The notes under the pieces were generated by a model that worked only from the letters and a program-made list of their open reading frames with translations, had not been told where the DNA came from and did not search any database. A DNA stretch of 64,000 bases. Origin: Staphylococcus microti (lineage in GTDB: Bacteria > Bacillota > Bacilli > Staphylococcales > Staphylococcaceae). Of this stretch, positions 1-8,766 are shown piece after piece. A program made the translations under genes and the position numbers. The first letter of the stretch is position 1. Every line of letters begins with the position of its first letter. The DNA lies in NCBI RefSeq assembly GCF_000934465.1, contig NZ_JXWY01000036.1, positions 1 through 64,000 on the forward strand, in the 5' to 3' direction.

Positions 1-106
1 TGAGTACAGGCTCACATTGCCTTAACTCCTCCTATGACACCATCATAGTGGGAGTTAATTATTTAGTTAATGGTCTTTTTTTTAAGTGTCCTTGACATGG
101 GGTCCA
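1..106 (-). mobile_element. Probable end of an IS3-family insertion sequence, cut by the window edge
   Basis: Read on the minus strand from 106 inward, the sequence begins TGGACCCCATGTCAAGGACA, which has the TG start and composition of IS3/IS150-type terminal inverted repeats. About 70 bases further in there is a GGAGGAG ribosome site, and 9-10 bases after it a GTG at 15-13 that opens a frame reading MSLYS off the window edge. That is how IS150-type OrfA proteins often begin. An imperfect hairpin (24-57) sits between the terminus and the putative start. The second end lies outside, so completeness cannot be judged. Family assignment is inference. Confidence 0.4.
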
Positions 107-145
107 CTTTACCCTATGTGTCTTGTTGCTATCCTTTTTGCATGA

Positions 146-640
146 TTAAATCCATAACGCATCTACGAAAAACCAAATTACCATTACAAACATAATCACT
201 GCTTGTACAACAGAACTTGTAAAAATAGCCGTTAATGCGCCAATACTTGCTTTTATCGCAGACTGAAATGCAATGCCTTGCAAAAGCTCTACAAATAAAA
301 CGGTGATAAATGGGACGATAATAATACCGAATGGTGGCAATATAAATGCACCAACAATCACACCGATGAGGGCTGCCCACTCCCCTTTTTTAGAACCACC
401 GAAACGGGTCACAAAATAACGGCTAAGCAGTAAATCTGAAACGAAAATAAGCAACGTCCATAAGACTGCTGAGCCCCAGAACCACCATGATAACGTCTCA
501 TTATTAATCCCCCATTGATAGATAAAAAAGCCAATCCAAAGCATTAAAACGCCCGGTATAATGGGCTTCACTAAACTAATAAAGCCTAATATAAAAGCGC
601 ATATAATTAACAACCATAAAATTATTTGTAACCAATCCAT
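146..640 (-). CDS. DUF456-family membrane protein
   Basis: This 164-residue, very hydrophobic protein has about five to six membrane segments rich in Gly and Pro (for example the KPIIPG stretch near residues 27-32), which is typical of the DUF456 (YqgC-like) family. No catalytic function is known for the family. An upstream in-frame ATG at 661 exists, but AAGGAGGG sits directly before the ATG at 640, so I chose 640. The gene follows the MFS transporter by 36 bases on the same strand and may be co-transcribed with it. The IS-like end begins 40 bases past its stop, and I see no intrinsic terminator between them. Confidence 0.75.
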   Translation of the reverse strand: MDWLQIILWLLIICAFILGFISLVKPIIPGVLMLWIGFFIYQWGINNETLSWWFWGSAVLWTLLIFVSDLLLSRYFVTRFGGSKKGEWAALIGVIVGAFILPPFGIIIVPFITVLFVELLQGIAFQSAIKASIGALTAIFTSSVVQAVIMFVMVIWFFVDALWI

Positions 641-676
641 GCTTTCCCTCCTTCCGAGCAATACACGTTCACACGC

Positions 677-1882
677 TTATGCTTGGGCACTGGCACGTAC
701 TTCTTTTTTCGTAAATAAAATTAAAATAAAACCACATGCAAGCGAGAGTGCAGATACATAAAAGACATTACCTAAACCAACCCAGTTACTCATCGCACCA
801 CCGAGCAAGTTACCGAGCAATTGTCCAATAACCATTGCGTTAGCGAACAACGTTGACGCATAACCAGGAAATTGCGGCAAAATGTCTTGGAAGTAACTAA
901 TCCCAATCCCTAACAATACCGCTAAAAAGGATGCTAATAACACTTGACCGACGAGCATCATTTGAACACTTTCAAAAAGTCCAATACTTGCAAAGAAACA
1001 TGTCCCGCAAATAGCAGCAATTGCTAATAATGTACGTGTCGATACTTTACTCGCTACAATACCTAAAATAATCATAAATGGCACTTCTAATCCCGCACAT
1101 AAACTCGCTAAATGACCGACATATTTTTCATCTTCATGTAAATAATTTGTAACGTATAACGGCATATTCAGCGTATACATCCATTGTCCAATATGAAGCA
1201 AAATAAACGCTAGAAATGGCACAATTAAATACGTGTGTGTTAACATCGACGGCGCATTTTGTTCTGTATGCGTACTGTTGCTCACAGGTTTTGCTGCCTT
1301 CACATCTTTAAAGAAGAACACTTGTAAAATCAATGTCGTTAAAATAATCGCAACGGTCCCACCAAACAAACCGTTATAGCCCATTGACTGATTTAAAATA
1401 TTGCCGACTAACGGACCGAAAAGGAAGCCGAAAGAAAACATCGAACGTAATACAGAGTTTGCAAAAATAGCACGACTGCTTGACGTAGATTGATTAATCG
1501 ACTCACGTGCTGAAGCATATAACTGAGGCATCGCTGGGGCAAATAGCCCTTGAAAAATAGCATATAAAATAATAAACAATATAATGTTGTCGACAAAAAA
1601 TGGCAACGTAAAACTAATCGCCCCCATTAATAACGCCGCAATAATAATCGCTTTTCGATTGATGGCGTGCGTATCTGAAAAACGTGCAACAATCGTATTC
1701 ATCGTAAACTGACTAATCGCTGCTAATGCTAATAATAAACCGAATTGATTCGTTGTCATGCCTAATTGATTTGTTGCAAATAACACGAAAAATGGTACGG
1801 TCACCGCAATGCCCATACCAATCAACATCATATTGACGACAAACAATTTATAATTTTTGATCGTTAATAACTCACGAAACAT
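677..1882 (-). CDS. MFS transporter, sugar-efflux (Set) type
   Basis: A 401-residue protein with about 12 predicted membrane helices, typical of the major facilitator superfamily. Its N-terminal half (NMMLIGMGIAVTVPFF, then a loop with ARFSD near residues 66-70) resembles sugar-efflux transporters of the SetA/SetB group, which export small sugars or glycosides by proton antiport. The substrate is not readable from sequence. The ATG at 1882 is preceded by AAAGGAG. The LysR-type gene lies upstream on the same strand 142 bases away, so that regulator may control this exporter (inference). The family is likely; the sugar substrate is uncertain. Confidence 0.75.
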   Translation of the reverse strand: MFRELLTIKNYKLFVVNMMLIGMGIAVTVPFFVLFATNQLGMTTNQFGLLLALAAISQFTMNTIVARFSDTHAINRKAIIIAALLMGAISFTLPFFVDNIILFIILYAIFQGLFAPAMPQLYASARESINQSTSSSRAIFANSVLRSMFSFGFLFGPLVGNILNQSMGYNGLFGGTVAIILTTLILQVFFFKDVKAAKPVSNSTHTEQNAPSMLTHTYLIVPFLAFILLHIGQWMYTLNMPLYVTNYLHEDEKYVGHLASLCAGLEVPFMIILGIVASKVSTRTLLAIAAICGTCFFASIGLFESVQMMLVGQVLLASFLAVLLGIGISYFQDILPQFPGYASTLFANAMVIGQLLGNLLGGAMSNWVGLGNVFYVSALSLACGFILILFTKKEVRASAQA

Positions 1883-2024
1883 AAAATTCTCCTTTATTTT
1901 TATACTGGAAACTTATTTTTATTGCTTGGGCGTAAGGCAATTACCAAAAGCTTTAAATGTCCTACCCCCGCAAAGGTAACGCGTCAGATGAGCATATATC
2001 TAAAACATCTTAGCACTGCAGTTA

Positions 2025-2912
2025 TTATGCATCCATCATGCTATGCAGAGCAGTTGTTTCTTTAATATATGATTTCAACACGCCGATAAATGCGCTCACT
2101 TGTGGCAATTGCATCATACTCATATCATAACTTAAATACGTCGCACGAACGAGCGGACGTTCTTCAATATCTACCTTCACCATTGCAAATTGATTTGGAT
2201 CTAAATCTTTCGTCATAATCTCTGGTAAAATTGTCACACCGACGCCACTTAATAACAACGCTTTACATGTTGCAACTTGGTCCACTTTAATGCGTGCATG
2301 ATAATCTTGTGACATATGTTGGTAATACCATGATTTAATTTGATTAATATACACAGGATCTGCTTGGAACTCTATAAATGGCAGTTTATGTAATGCTGTC
2401 GTCTTATTCTTCGGGTAAATAAAATAATGTTGATCATCCATTAAATGATCATTATGTTTATTTAACAATTGATTCCCACGTACGATCATAATGTGATAGT
2501 CATTGTAGTGCTTTTTAATATGATCACTAGAACCAACGTGTAACTTCACTTCTACGTTTGGATATTCTGCTGTGTAACGGCTCAACACTTCAGGTAACAG
2601 CGTCTGTCCGACTAAAGATGAACAACCGATGGATAGATTCCCGTTAATCGCACCGATATGCGCTTTAATCTTATCTTTAAATAAATGTTCTTGATTAAGC
2701 ATTTCTTTGGCATGCGCAATGACCATTGCCCCTTCTGTTGTTGTAATCAATTGCTTTTTCGTACGGATAAAAATCTCCACACCAAAGTAACGCTCAATTG
2801 ACTTCAAGCGTTGTGTCACGGCAGGTTGCGAAATGTACAATTGTTCCGCTGCCTTACGCAATGTTCTTGTTTCATCTAATGTGATGAGTAAACGATAATC
2901 ATCCATCTTCAT
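2025..2912 (-). CDS. LysR-family transcriptional regulator
   Basis: This 295-residue protein carries an N-terminal winged helix-turn-helix (about residues 3-62) with the hallmark LysR pattern: RTLRKAAEQLYISQPAVTQR followed by LKSIERYFGVEIF. A periplasmic-binding-like effector domain follows (about 90-290). LysR proteins usually bind near a divergent or adjacent promoter and respond to a small ligand. An upstream in-frame start at 2939 exists, but the ATG at 2912 has GAGGAGG at ideal spacing and restores the usual length of about 295. The MFS gene downstream on the same strand is the most obvious candidate target. The ligand is unknown. Confidence 0.9.
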   Translation of the reverse strand: MKMDDYRLLITLDETRTLRKAAEQLYISQPAVTQRLKSIERYFGVEIFIRTKKQLITTTEGAMVIAHAKEMLNQEHLFKDKIKAHIGAINGNLSIGCSSLVGQTLLPEVLSRYTAEYPNVEVKLHVGSSDHIKKHYNDYHIMIVRGNQLLNKHNDHLMDDQHYFIYPKNKTTALHKLPFIEFQADPVYINQIKSWYYQHMSQDYHARIKVDQVATCKALLLSGVGVTILPEIMTKDLDPNQFAMVKVDIEERPLVRATYLSYDMSMMQLPQVSAFIGVLKSYIKETTALHSMMDA

Positions 2913-3030
2913 CACGGTTCCTCCTCTGCATGTTGGCATTGTCTATTTGTCTATGAGTGATATAAAGAAACACTAGACGACACATCGCCCAGCGTGTAAT
3001 AAACTATGAAACATTTGTATCTTTTAGGGT

Positions 3031-3084
3031 GTGAGACAAAAAGCGTGTTTTACTTCAAATCGCTACTTTCAATCATGTCCCAGC
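3031..3084. repeat. Dispersed GGGACA/TGTCTC intergenic repeat, short copy
   Basis: On the minus strand this reads GGGACATGATTG, an inner AGCG/CGCT stem, a TTTTTGTCTCAC arm and then T-poor sequence, so it can fold into a long hairpin. The same GGGACA-type arms recur at 9880-10045, 12111-12188, 51462-51514, 52902-53046 and 58478-58752. Here the repeat begins inside the last codons of the DUF402 gene and probably serves as its 3' end hairpin. Confidence 0.5.
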
Positions 3085-3639
3085 TTCTAATTGTCCCCGT
3101 CTATGATACTTATGACGAATTTTGTTAAAACAATACATTGCTTTTTCTTGAATCGTCTTAAAGTCTTCATCGATTTGTATCATCAATTGGTGCGCAATAA
3201 TATACGCTTCATGATACTGTTTGCGTGTAATTTGTTTCGTGCGCAATGCACGTTCCAAGTCGTCTTGGTCTACCAGTTCATATCGCCCGTCTGGCAGTGC
3301 CAATACATCTAAACATAAATCTACCGTTCGTGCCTTGCCCCTTTGTGTGATATTTTTTAGATTAATATCAAAATAATATTGCAGCGGTTGGCCCTGTGGA
3401 TTAAACATCACAGTCAAGCTGTAACGTTTCTTTTCTGGTACAATTTGCAACCATTGATACTTTTCATCTGCTACAACCATCTTTTTACCTAGTACCGTCA
3501 CTTCTAACGGTTCTCGTACTTTATTAATCGTAATCAAGCCAATAATCCCTTTAAACTTATTGTTATTGACCTTCACTTCTATATAATCACGGTCTAAGAG
3601 GCGACGCCAGTGACGCTTATCTATATACTTTACTTTCAC
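3073..3639 (-). CDS. DUF402-domain protein, putative nucleotide phosphohydrolase
   Basis: A 188-residue protein with a DUF402 (FomD/Ntdp-like) barrel over about residues 60-150. The conserved acidic signature is visible: YYFDINLKN near 88-96 and VDLCLDVLALPDGRYELVDQDDLE near 107-130. In this family these acids bind a divalent metal, and characterised members hydrolyse nucleoside di- and triphosphates. Activity here is inferred. The ATG at 3648 abuts the GGAGG and is too close to use, while a GTG at 3639 sits nine bases after AAAGGAGG, so GTG is the likely start. The last residues (about EAGT) and stop are encoded by the left arm of a dispersed repeat. Confidence 0.75.
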   Translation of the reverse strand: MKVKYIDKRHWRRLLDRDYIEVKVNNNKFKGIIGLITINKVREPLEVTVLGKKMVVADEKYQWLQIVPEKKRYSLTVMFNPQGQPLQYYFDINLKNITQRGKARTVDLCLDVLALPDGRYELVDQDDLERALRTKQITRKQYHEAYIIAHQLMIQIDEDFKTIQEKAMYCFNKIRHKYHRRGQLEAGT

Positions 3640-3763
3640 AGCAACCATCCTCCTTTCGTTTATTATATAAAATTAATAGAACCCTGTCACTCGTTCGAGC
3701 ATATGTCTAAAAAATGCGTGTGGTGCATGAATCAAAATGGCTGCCCACACTGCGCTCAAAGAA

Positions 3764-3803
3764 ACACCCTTTTCTTACCACGTATGACGATAAGAAAGGG
3801 TGT
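3764..3803 (-). terminator. Intrinsic terminator after the cupin gene
   Basis: Arms ACACCCTTTCTTA and TAAGAAAAGGGTGT form a stem of about 13 bp with one bulge. It is followed on the minus strand by TTTCTTT, 17 bases past the cupin stop. Confidence 0.75.
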
Positions 3804-3819
3804 CATTCATCTTATATTA

Positions 3820-4302
3820 TTAAAGTGACTGTTTCGCATAGCGACGAATTATCGCTTCATGCTCGGGATATGTTTGTAACAATTCGTCTTGTGTAAACAA
3901 CTTAAACTGTTCAAATTGGAATGCAGGTTGCACCATACAGCCTACCACAGCAAACGTATTCGGCATCTCAATTGATGAGGCGAATATTGTATGCTTCGGC
4001 ACGACGTATTGTAGCACTTCGCCTTGATCAACATTTGGGCCGAGTTTTACCGCTTCATACGTATGATCTGGATGAATCATATGAATCGTCAACGTTTCAC
4101 CGGCATGAAAATACCAAATTTCATCGGCATCTATTTGATGAAAATGTGAAATGTTCGTATCTTCTAACAAAAAGTAGATGCTTGAATAATTCGGGCGTTC
4201 TCCCGTCCTATCAGGGCTTACAATCGTTTGACGATAGTATCCCCCTTCAGGATGCGGGCTTAATCCTAAATGCTGAATCCACGCTTTCGCTTCCATAGTC
4301 AT
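3820..4302 (-). CDS. Cupin-superfamily protein (DUF985/cupin_5)
   Basis: This 160-residue single-domain protein matches the DUF985 cupin group: HPEGGYYRQT near residues 17-26, the metal-site motif HFHQIDADEIWYFHAGE near 53-69, and the second cupin strand GCMVQPAF near 120-127. DUF985 proteins fold as a small beta-barrel; some bind metal or sugar-like ligands, but no reaction is established. Its ATG overlaps the last A of the YebC2 stop codon (TAATG), with no clear ribosome site, so it is probably translated by reinitiation from the upstream gene. The fold is secure and the role unknown. Confidence 0.8.
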   Translation of the reverse strand: MTMEAKAWIQHLGLSPHPEGGYYRQTIVSPDRTGERPNYSSIYFLLEDTNISHFHQIDADEIWYFHAGETLTIHMIHPDHTYEAVKLGPNVDQGEVLQYVVPKHTIFASSIEMPNTFAVVGCMVQPAFQFEQFKLFTQDELLQTYPEHEAIIRRYAKQSL

Positions 4303-5015
4303 TATAACGCCACGTTATGGAACACATGTTGAACGTCTTCAAGATCTTCTAAGACGTCGATTAATTTTTCAAACGTCGCTAAGTCGTCACCAGCTAATTC
4401 TACTTCTGATTGCGGTAACATTTCTAATTCTGCCACTTCAAATTCTTGTACGCCAAGTGCACGTAATGCTTGTTGAACTGCTGCAAATTGATCTGGCTCT
4501 GCATAAACGATTGTTAAGTCGCCTTCTTCAATCACGTCGCGCACATCAATGTCTTGTTCCATCAATTGTTCTAATACTGTATCCGCATCATAACCTTCAA
4601 ATGCAAATGTCGCTGTATGATCAAACATATACGCAACTGAACCAGATACACCCATGTTACCGCCGTTTTTACCAAAAGCAGCACGCACATCAGAAGCTGT
4701 ACGGTTCACGTTGTTCGTTAAAGCATCAACAATTAACATAGAGCCACTTGGTCCAAAACCTTCATAGCGTAAGGCGTCAAAATTCTCATCGCCGCCACCT
4801 TTCGCTTTGTCGATTGCTCTATCAATAATATGGTTCGGTACAGAATACGTTTTTGCACGTTCTAAGACAAGTTTCAATGCTTGGTTAGATTCTGGATCTG
4901 GTTCGCCTGACTTCGCCGCTACATAGATTTCCTTACCAAATTTCGCATAAATACGGCTTGTATTCTTATCCTTTTGTGCTTTTTTCTCCTTAATGTTATT
5001 CCATTTACGTCCCAT
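4302..5015 (-). CDS. YebC-family protein of the YeeI/YebC2 type
   Basis: This 237-residue protein opens with [18 protein letters not shown] and follows the Bacillus subtilis YeeI sequence closely as I recall it, including the RYEGFGPSG and [11 protein letters not shown] blocks. The family was long annotated as transcriptional regulators (PmpR). Recent work on YebC/YebC2 proteins describes them as translation factors that relieve ribosome stalling at proline-rich stretches, and that role is more likely here (family knowledge, not seen in sequence). The length matches the family. It is followed by the overlapping cupin gene and separated from thiF by 76 bases. Confidence 0.9.
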   Translation of the reverse strand: MGRKWNNIKEKKAQKDKNTSRIYAKFGKEIYVAAKSGEPDPESNQALKLVLERAKTYSVPNHIIDRAIDKAKGGGDENFDALRYEGFGPSGSMLIVDALTNNVNRTASDVRAAFGKNGGNMGVSGSVAYMFDHTATFAFEGYDADTVLEQLMEQDIDVRDVIEEGDLTIVYAEPDQFAAVQQALRALGVQEFEVAELEMLPQSEVELAGDDLATFEKLIDVLEDLEDVQHVFHNVAL

Positions 5016-5091
5016 TCTTCCATCTCGCTTTCAATTGCTTTTTAGATTACCCTTTATTATACATGGTAATTTTATATGAAAGCAACATGTG

Positions 5092-6093
5092 TCAATCGTA
5101 CACTGCTTCAAATAGCTGTTGACGCAACTTTTCAGCTTCTTGAATATCGTCAGCACCATAAATCAGTAACCGACCATCTTGATATAATGTCATCTCATAA
5201 CCTTCACTGATCAAGCGTTTCACATACTCATTTTGTACCCCTACTGTCACATGCGGTTGTAAAGACGCTTGAAAGTAACGCTGTGGTAAGCGGAATTGAA
5301 ATGCACCTCCACATAATGCACGGACACGCGCGATTTGCATATCGTCCAAACGTTGATAATGATGGTGTGCACAAACGTCACAATCCGCTTCTTTTAACGC
5401 TTGGACATTAACTCTGCGCATTTTGCCACTGTATATATCTATCATTGTCATATAACTTTCAAAAGTCCCGTGCATGAGGTAGCGAAACACTTCAGCGACA
5501 ATAAGACTGCATGCTATATGCACAGCCGGTGGCAACACACCATTGATTTCACAACGTTCCATCGTATCGGGGACATCTGGCATGATACATTGCAAACAAG
5601 GTCCGTCATGATGTATTGGTAACACACTGACTTGACTCCCTACGACCGCACCATAAATATATGGAATATCCAATTTTCGCGTCGCTTCATTTAGCAAATA
5701 ACGCATTTCAAACGTATCCATGCCGTCAAGTACAATATCTGGCTGTGCTTGTGTTAAAATATCCAAAATATTTTGTGCCGTAATTTCTTGGTTATATGCG
5801 ACGACTTCTACATCTCGATTCATCGCATTTAAATGATGTTTTAATGCGACAACTTTTGGTAACATCGCTTCTGCATCAGCTTCTACATAGCCACTTTGTC
5901 GGTGTAAGTTAGATAATGTCACAATATCTTTATCGACAATCGTTATATGACCAACGCCACTACGCACGAGCTGTTCTGCCACACCACTGCCGAGTGCACC
6001 CACACCCATTACAATGACACGTAAATTTTGGAGTTGTTGTTGCCCATCTTGTCCAAAATGCGCATATTTGATTTGTCTGTCATAACGTTCCAT
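5092..6093 (-). CDS. thiF: ThiF/MoeB-type adenylyltransferase for ThiS activation
   Basis: This E1-like enzyme adenylates the C-terminal glycine of ThiS so that sulfur can be loaded for thiazole synthesis. The 333-residue sequence shows the ATP loop GVGALG at 30-35, the SNLHRQ motif at 61-66 and two zinc CxxC pairs (C166/C169 and C238/C241). Cys181 lies at the position of the family's reactive cysteine. A C-terminal extension of about 80 residues goes beyond a minimal ThiF. It starts on the last base of the thiG stop and is the last gene of tenI-thiS-thiG-thiF. A molybdopterin role (MoeB) is the alternative, but context favours thiamine. Confidence 0.9.
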   Translation of the reverse strand: MERYDRQIKYAHFGQDGQQQLQNLRVIVMGVGALGSGVAEQLVRSGVGHITIVDKDIVTLSNLHRQSGYVEADAEAMLPKVVALKHHLNAMNRDVEVVAYNQEITAQNILDILTQAQPDIVLDGMDTFEMRYLLNEATRKLDIPYIYGAVVGSQVSVLPIHHDGPCLQCIMPDVPDTMERCEINGVLPPAVHIACSLIVAEVFRYLMHGTFESYMTMIDIYSGKMRRVNVQALKEADCDVCAHHHYQRLDDMQIARVRALCGGAFQFRLPQRYFQASLQPHVTVGVQNEYVKRLISEGYEMTLYQDGRLLIYGADDIQEAEKLRQQLFEAVYD

Positions 6094-6860
6094 TACAAAA
6101 AGCCAAGTCCTTCTGATGGGCTAGACTGTACCGCATTATATTTGATTGGAATACGCCCTGCTTCATAACTTAAACGTCCGGCTTCAATCCCTTTTTTCAT
6201 CGCTTCTGCCATCTTTACCGGATCTTTCGCACGTGATACCGCAGAATTTAGCAAAATAGCGCCTGCACCTAATTCCATTGCTTCGGCACAATCTTTTGCT
6301 GAACCGATGCCCGCATCAACAATGACAGGCACACGACTTTTTTCAATGATATAACGCAAATTGAGTGGATTACTAATTCCTCTACCTGTGCCAATCGGTG
6401 ACGCTAATGGCATAATCGCATGCACACCTAATGCTTCTAAACGACGTGCTAACACGACATCATCTGAAATATAAGGACAAACGATATAGCCTTTACTCAA
6501 TAAAATTTCACACGCTTTATACGTCTCAAATGGGTCAGGCAACAACGTATCATCATCACCAATGACTTCAACTTTAATCATGTCACACACGCCCGCTTCA
6601 TTTGCCAGCTCAGCAATTCGCACCGCTTCTTCCGCTGTTTTGGCGCCTGCTGTATTCGGGAACGTCACAAACTGTTCTAAATCAACATTCGCCAATGGAT
6701 TCGGTAAATCACGATTATACAAATGCATACGTCGCACCGCAAACGTTAAAACTTCTGTTCCAGACGCTTCAATCGCTGCACTTTGTACTTGCTCATTTTC
6801 AAACTTCCCTGTTCCTAAAAACAATCTTGACTGAAATGTTAAATGTCCAATGTTAAACAT
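6093..6860 (-). CDS. thiG: Thiazole synthase
   Basis: ThiG builds the thiazole phosphate of thiamine from deoxyxylulose 5-phosphate, dehydroglycine and ThiS thiocarboxylate. The 255-residue TIM-barrel protein has the Schiff-base lysine at K96 ([11 protein letters not shown]), the same number I recall for B. subtilis ThiG. It also has the phosphate-binding [11 protein letters not shown] block and the [10 protein letters not shown] block. GGAGG at the end of thiS precedes its ATG, and the two genes are one base apart. Full length and well conserved. Confidence 0.97.
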   Translation of the reverse strand: MFNIGHLTFQSRLFLGTGKFENEQVQSAAIEASGTEVLTFAVRRMHLYNRDLPNPLANVDLEQFVTFPNTAGAKTAEEAVRIAELANEAGVCDMIKVEVIGDDDTLLPDPFETYKACEILLSKGYIVCPYISDDVVLARRLEALGVHAIMPLASPIGTGRGISNPLNLRYIIEKSRVPVIVDAGIGSAKDCAEAMELGAGAILLNSAVSRAKDPVKMAEAMKKGIEAGRLSYEAGRIPIKYNAVQSSPSEGLGFL

Positions 6861-6861
6861 C

Positions 6862-7065
6862 TTATCCGCCTCCTACAAATTCTAATAACTCTAATCGATC
6901 ATCAGGTCGTAAATATGTCGTTACCCACGCAGAACGCTTCACGACCATTTCATTATGTTCGACAGCCATGCGTTTTGCTTCAATACCAAAATGATCTAAT
7001 ACATCTTGAATCGTCGTCTCATCTTGAAACTGCTGACATTCACCATTTACATAAATTTCCATCAT
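6862..7065 (-). CDS. thiS: Sulfur-carrier protein ThiS
   Basis: A 67-residue ubiquitin-like protein that carries sulfur as a C-terminal thiocarboxylate. The diagnostic ending is present: LLEFVGGG. An earlier in-frame start at 7095 would run into tenI. The ATG at 7065 overlaps the tenI stop (ATGA) and is preceded by AAAGGAGAGG, so I used it. It lies between tenI and thiG, fitting translational coupling in the thiazole operon. Confidence 0.95.
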   Translation of the reverse strand: MMEIYVNGECQQFQDETTIQDVLDHFGIEAKRMAVEHNEMVVKRSAWVTTYLRPDDRLELLEFVGGG

Positions 7066-7661
7066 GGCATCCTCTCCTTTTTTAACTGTTGCCAATGTTG
7101 TACCATCTCTTTAAATGTGGATGTTGACGTTGCAAATGCACTCTGAATACAAGCAATACCAGAAAATTGTGGTGCAACTTCTTTCACTGACGCAACATCA
7201 ATGCCACCTATTGCGACAAGCGGCCAATGTTGCGACAACGCTTGTTGAATGGCGTCTTTCGTACGCGGTGCTTGCCCAGGCTTCGACGCTGACATAAACA
7301 GATGTCCATATACGCCAAAGTCTAACTGTCGATCACGTGCTGTTACGATGGATTCCACACTATGAGCAGACATGCTCACTTGATATGACGGCTTTTGTGC
7401 TTTTAACGCAAATGCCGTCATGTCACCTTCTCTAAAATGTAATTGCTGAATCCCCATGCGTTCCGCTAACGTCACGTCAGTGTGGACAATCACTTTCGAT
7501 TTTGGAAACCCGGCTCGCAACAATGTTTCTATCCAGTTAACAAGCATGTCTTGTTCAGTCGGTGTACGTAATATCACGCCGTCAATATAAGTTTCTATGT
7601 CTAACAGTTTATCTATATGTGTCTGTGTCAAACGCTCATATGGTGTCACTACAACAATCAT
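7062..7661 (-). CDS. tenI: TenI-like thiazole tautomerase
   Basis: This 199-residue protein resembles B. subtilis TenI more than thiamine-phosphate synthase ThiE. The segment SMSAHS (97-102) followed by YGHLF with H120 matches the TenI active-site region, where the histidine aromatises the thiazole product of ThiG. The glycine-rich phosphate site AIGGID follows. It is the first gene after the TPP riboswitch, whose terminator lies about 40 bases upstream of the ATG. The ThiE alternative is less likely because of context and the retained TenI-type histidine. Confidence 0.85.
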   Translation of the reverse strand: MIVVVTPYERLTQTHIDKLLDIETYIDGVILRTPTEQDMLVNWIETLLRAGFPKSKVIVHTDVTLAERMGIQQLHFREGDMTAFALKAQKPSYQVSMSAHSVESIVTARDRQLDFGVYGHLFMSASKPGQAPRTKDAIQQALSQHWPLVAIGGIDVASVKEVAPQFSGIACIQSAFATSTSTFKEMVQHWQQLKKERMP

Positions 7662-7700
7662 GGCATCACCCCTTTATGCGTACAAATTGCGTTTTACAAC

Positions 7701-7745
7701 CAAAATAAAAAGCCACCTCTCTACATATCAGTAGAAAAGTAGCTT
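7701..7745 (-). terminator. Riboswitch-controlled attenuator terminator
   Basis: On the minus strand a stem of 15 bp (AAGCTACTTTTCTAC with GTAGAGAGGTGGCTT, including G-U pairs) is followed by TTTTTATTTTG. It lies between the TPP aptamer and tenI, so TPP binding most likely favours this terminator. Confidence 0.85.
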
Positions 7746-7765
7746 CACATCTATACTTAAGCAAA

Positions 7766-7860
7766 ACCACTTTCCTACGCCAGTACTAACTGGATCAGGT
7801 TCAGGAATTTTGAATAAGCATTCAATCTCAGCCAACGCATCTCGTGGCACTTCCAGTGGA
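7766..7860 (-). promoter_or_regulatory. TPP riboswitch (THI box)
   Basis: The minus strand carries the highly conserved THI-box elements in order: GGCTGAGA, then CTGAACCTGATCCAGTTAG and TACTGGCGTAGGAAAG. Closing P1 arms CCACT and AGTGG flank them. It controls the tenI-thiS-thiG-thiF operon by transcription attenuation through the adjacent terminator. Confidence 0.97.
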
Positions 7861-7898
7861 TTAATTTTATTTAATTAACACGCTAATACTATCATAAT

Positions 7899-7942
7899 AA
7901 AATGTGATACATGAATCAATGATAAATGGTTGTATCATTTTA
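7899..7942 (-). terminator. Intrinsic terminator after the BI-1-like gene
   Basis: Arms AAAATGATACA and TGTATCACATTTT (one bulge) form a hairpin 12 bases past the stop at 7954, ending in a T-rich stretch. Confidence 0.6.
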
Positions 7943-7953
7943 TCCCGTAACAC

Positions 7954-8595
7954 TTAACGTCGCATCGTTTGTGCTAGGTTTAACGCATGACGAATAATGC
8001 GGAATAGGTTTAGAAATAGATTGAAGCCCATTTCTCTTGGTGCAAAAGCACCGCGTTTCAATCTATTAAAGTCATACAATGTATACAGTAAAAATAGCCC
8101 TAAACCGACAACAGATATTACTGTGTATAACATCGGTATATGGAAAATCCATGCGACGAGACTCATACAAATTAAAGCAATCAGTGTCACAAACAAATAT
8201 TTACCCATGCTTGACGCATCACGAATAACGAAAAAGCCGAGCAATCCAAACACGATAAAACCTGTAATGGCTAAAAGAACAATCATTAAGAAAGTCTCTG
8301 CCCCAAGATTTGCTAAAGAATACATAAACGTCGCATAGGACAATAATCCTGCTACAATCGTGTAAATATGTGAAATGATTGGTCCACTAAAACGTGCACG
8401 TTGAACCACCATTGTAATCAGCACAAGTAATGCTAAACCAATCGACATCGGTTGACGCCATGCTGCTGGCAAAAATTGACCAAAGTACACGGAAATACCA
8501 AAAATCAACCAATAGTACATAAAAAATAACCAAACTTGTCCGTAACGTCTAGAATATGCTGACTGAGACGAACGACCTTCTGTTTTTGCGTTCAT
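7954..8595 (-). CDS. Bax inhibitor-1 (BI-1/YccA)-like membrane protein
   Basis: This 213-residue protein has seven predicted membrane helices after a polar N-terminus (about residues 1-20). The C-terminal helix pair with LYTLYDFNRLKRG is typical of BI-1 proteins. Members such as B. subtilis YetJ conduct calcium in a pH-dependent way, while others interact with FtsH; neither is shown here. An in-frame start exists at 8655, but AAGGAGAG precedes the ATG at 8595. It stands alone between two terminated units. The fold is likely and the physiological role open. Confidence 0.75.
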   Translation of the reverse strand: MNAKTEGRSSQSAYSRRYGQVWLFFMYYWLIFGISVYFGQFLPAAWRQPMSIGLALLVLITMVVQRARFSGPIISHIYTIVAGLLSYATFMYSLANLGAETFLMIVLLAITGFIVFGLLGFFVIRDASSMGKYLFVTLIALICMSLVAWIFHIPMLYTVISVVGLGLFLLYTLYDFNRLKRGAFAPREMGFNLFLNLFRIIRHALNLAQTMRR

Positions 8596-8766
8596 AAAAC
8601 TCTCCTTCTTAACAAATGTTTGTATTGAATAAATGTTACAAAAATGTATGCACACAGTAAAATGATATGCTAAAACAGCGTAGCCCTTTTGCTTACTGTG
8701 CCTATGTTATAGCATGAAACCATTTGGTATTTTAAAACAAACCTATCTTGCAAACATTTTAAATTC

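Noticed and set aside
24-57. Hairpin as a terminator of the DUF456 gene
   Set aside because: It lies beyond the putative IS end and has no T-run on the minus strand; it fits better as part of the element's leader.
3921-4298. 125-codon frame antisense to the cupin gene
   Set aside because: It lies wholly within the conserved cupin gene on the opposite strand, with no promoter or ribosome site.
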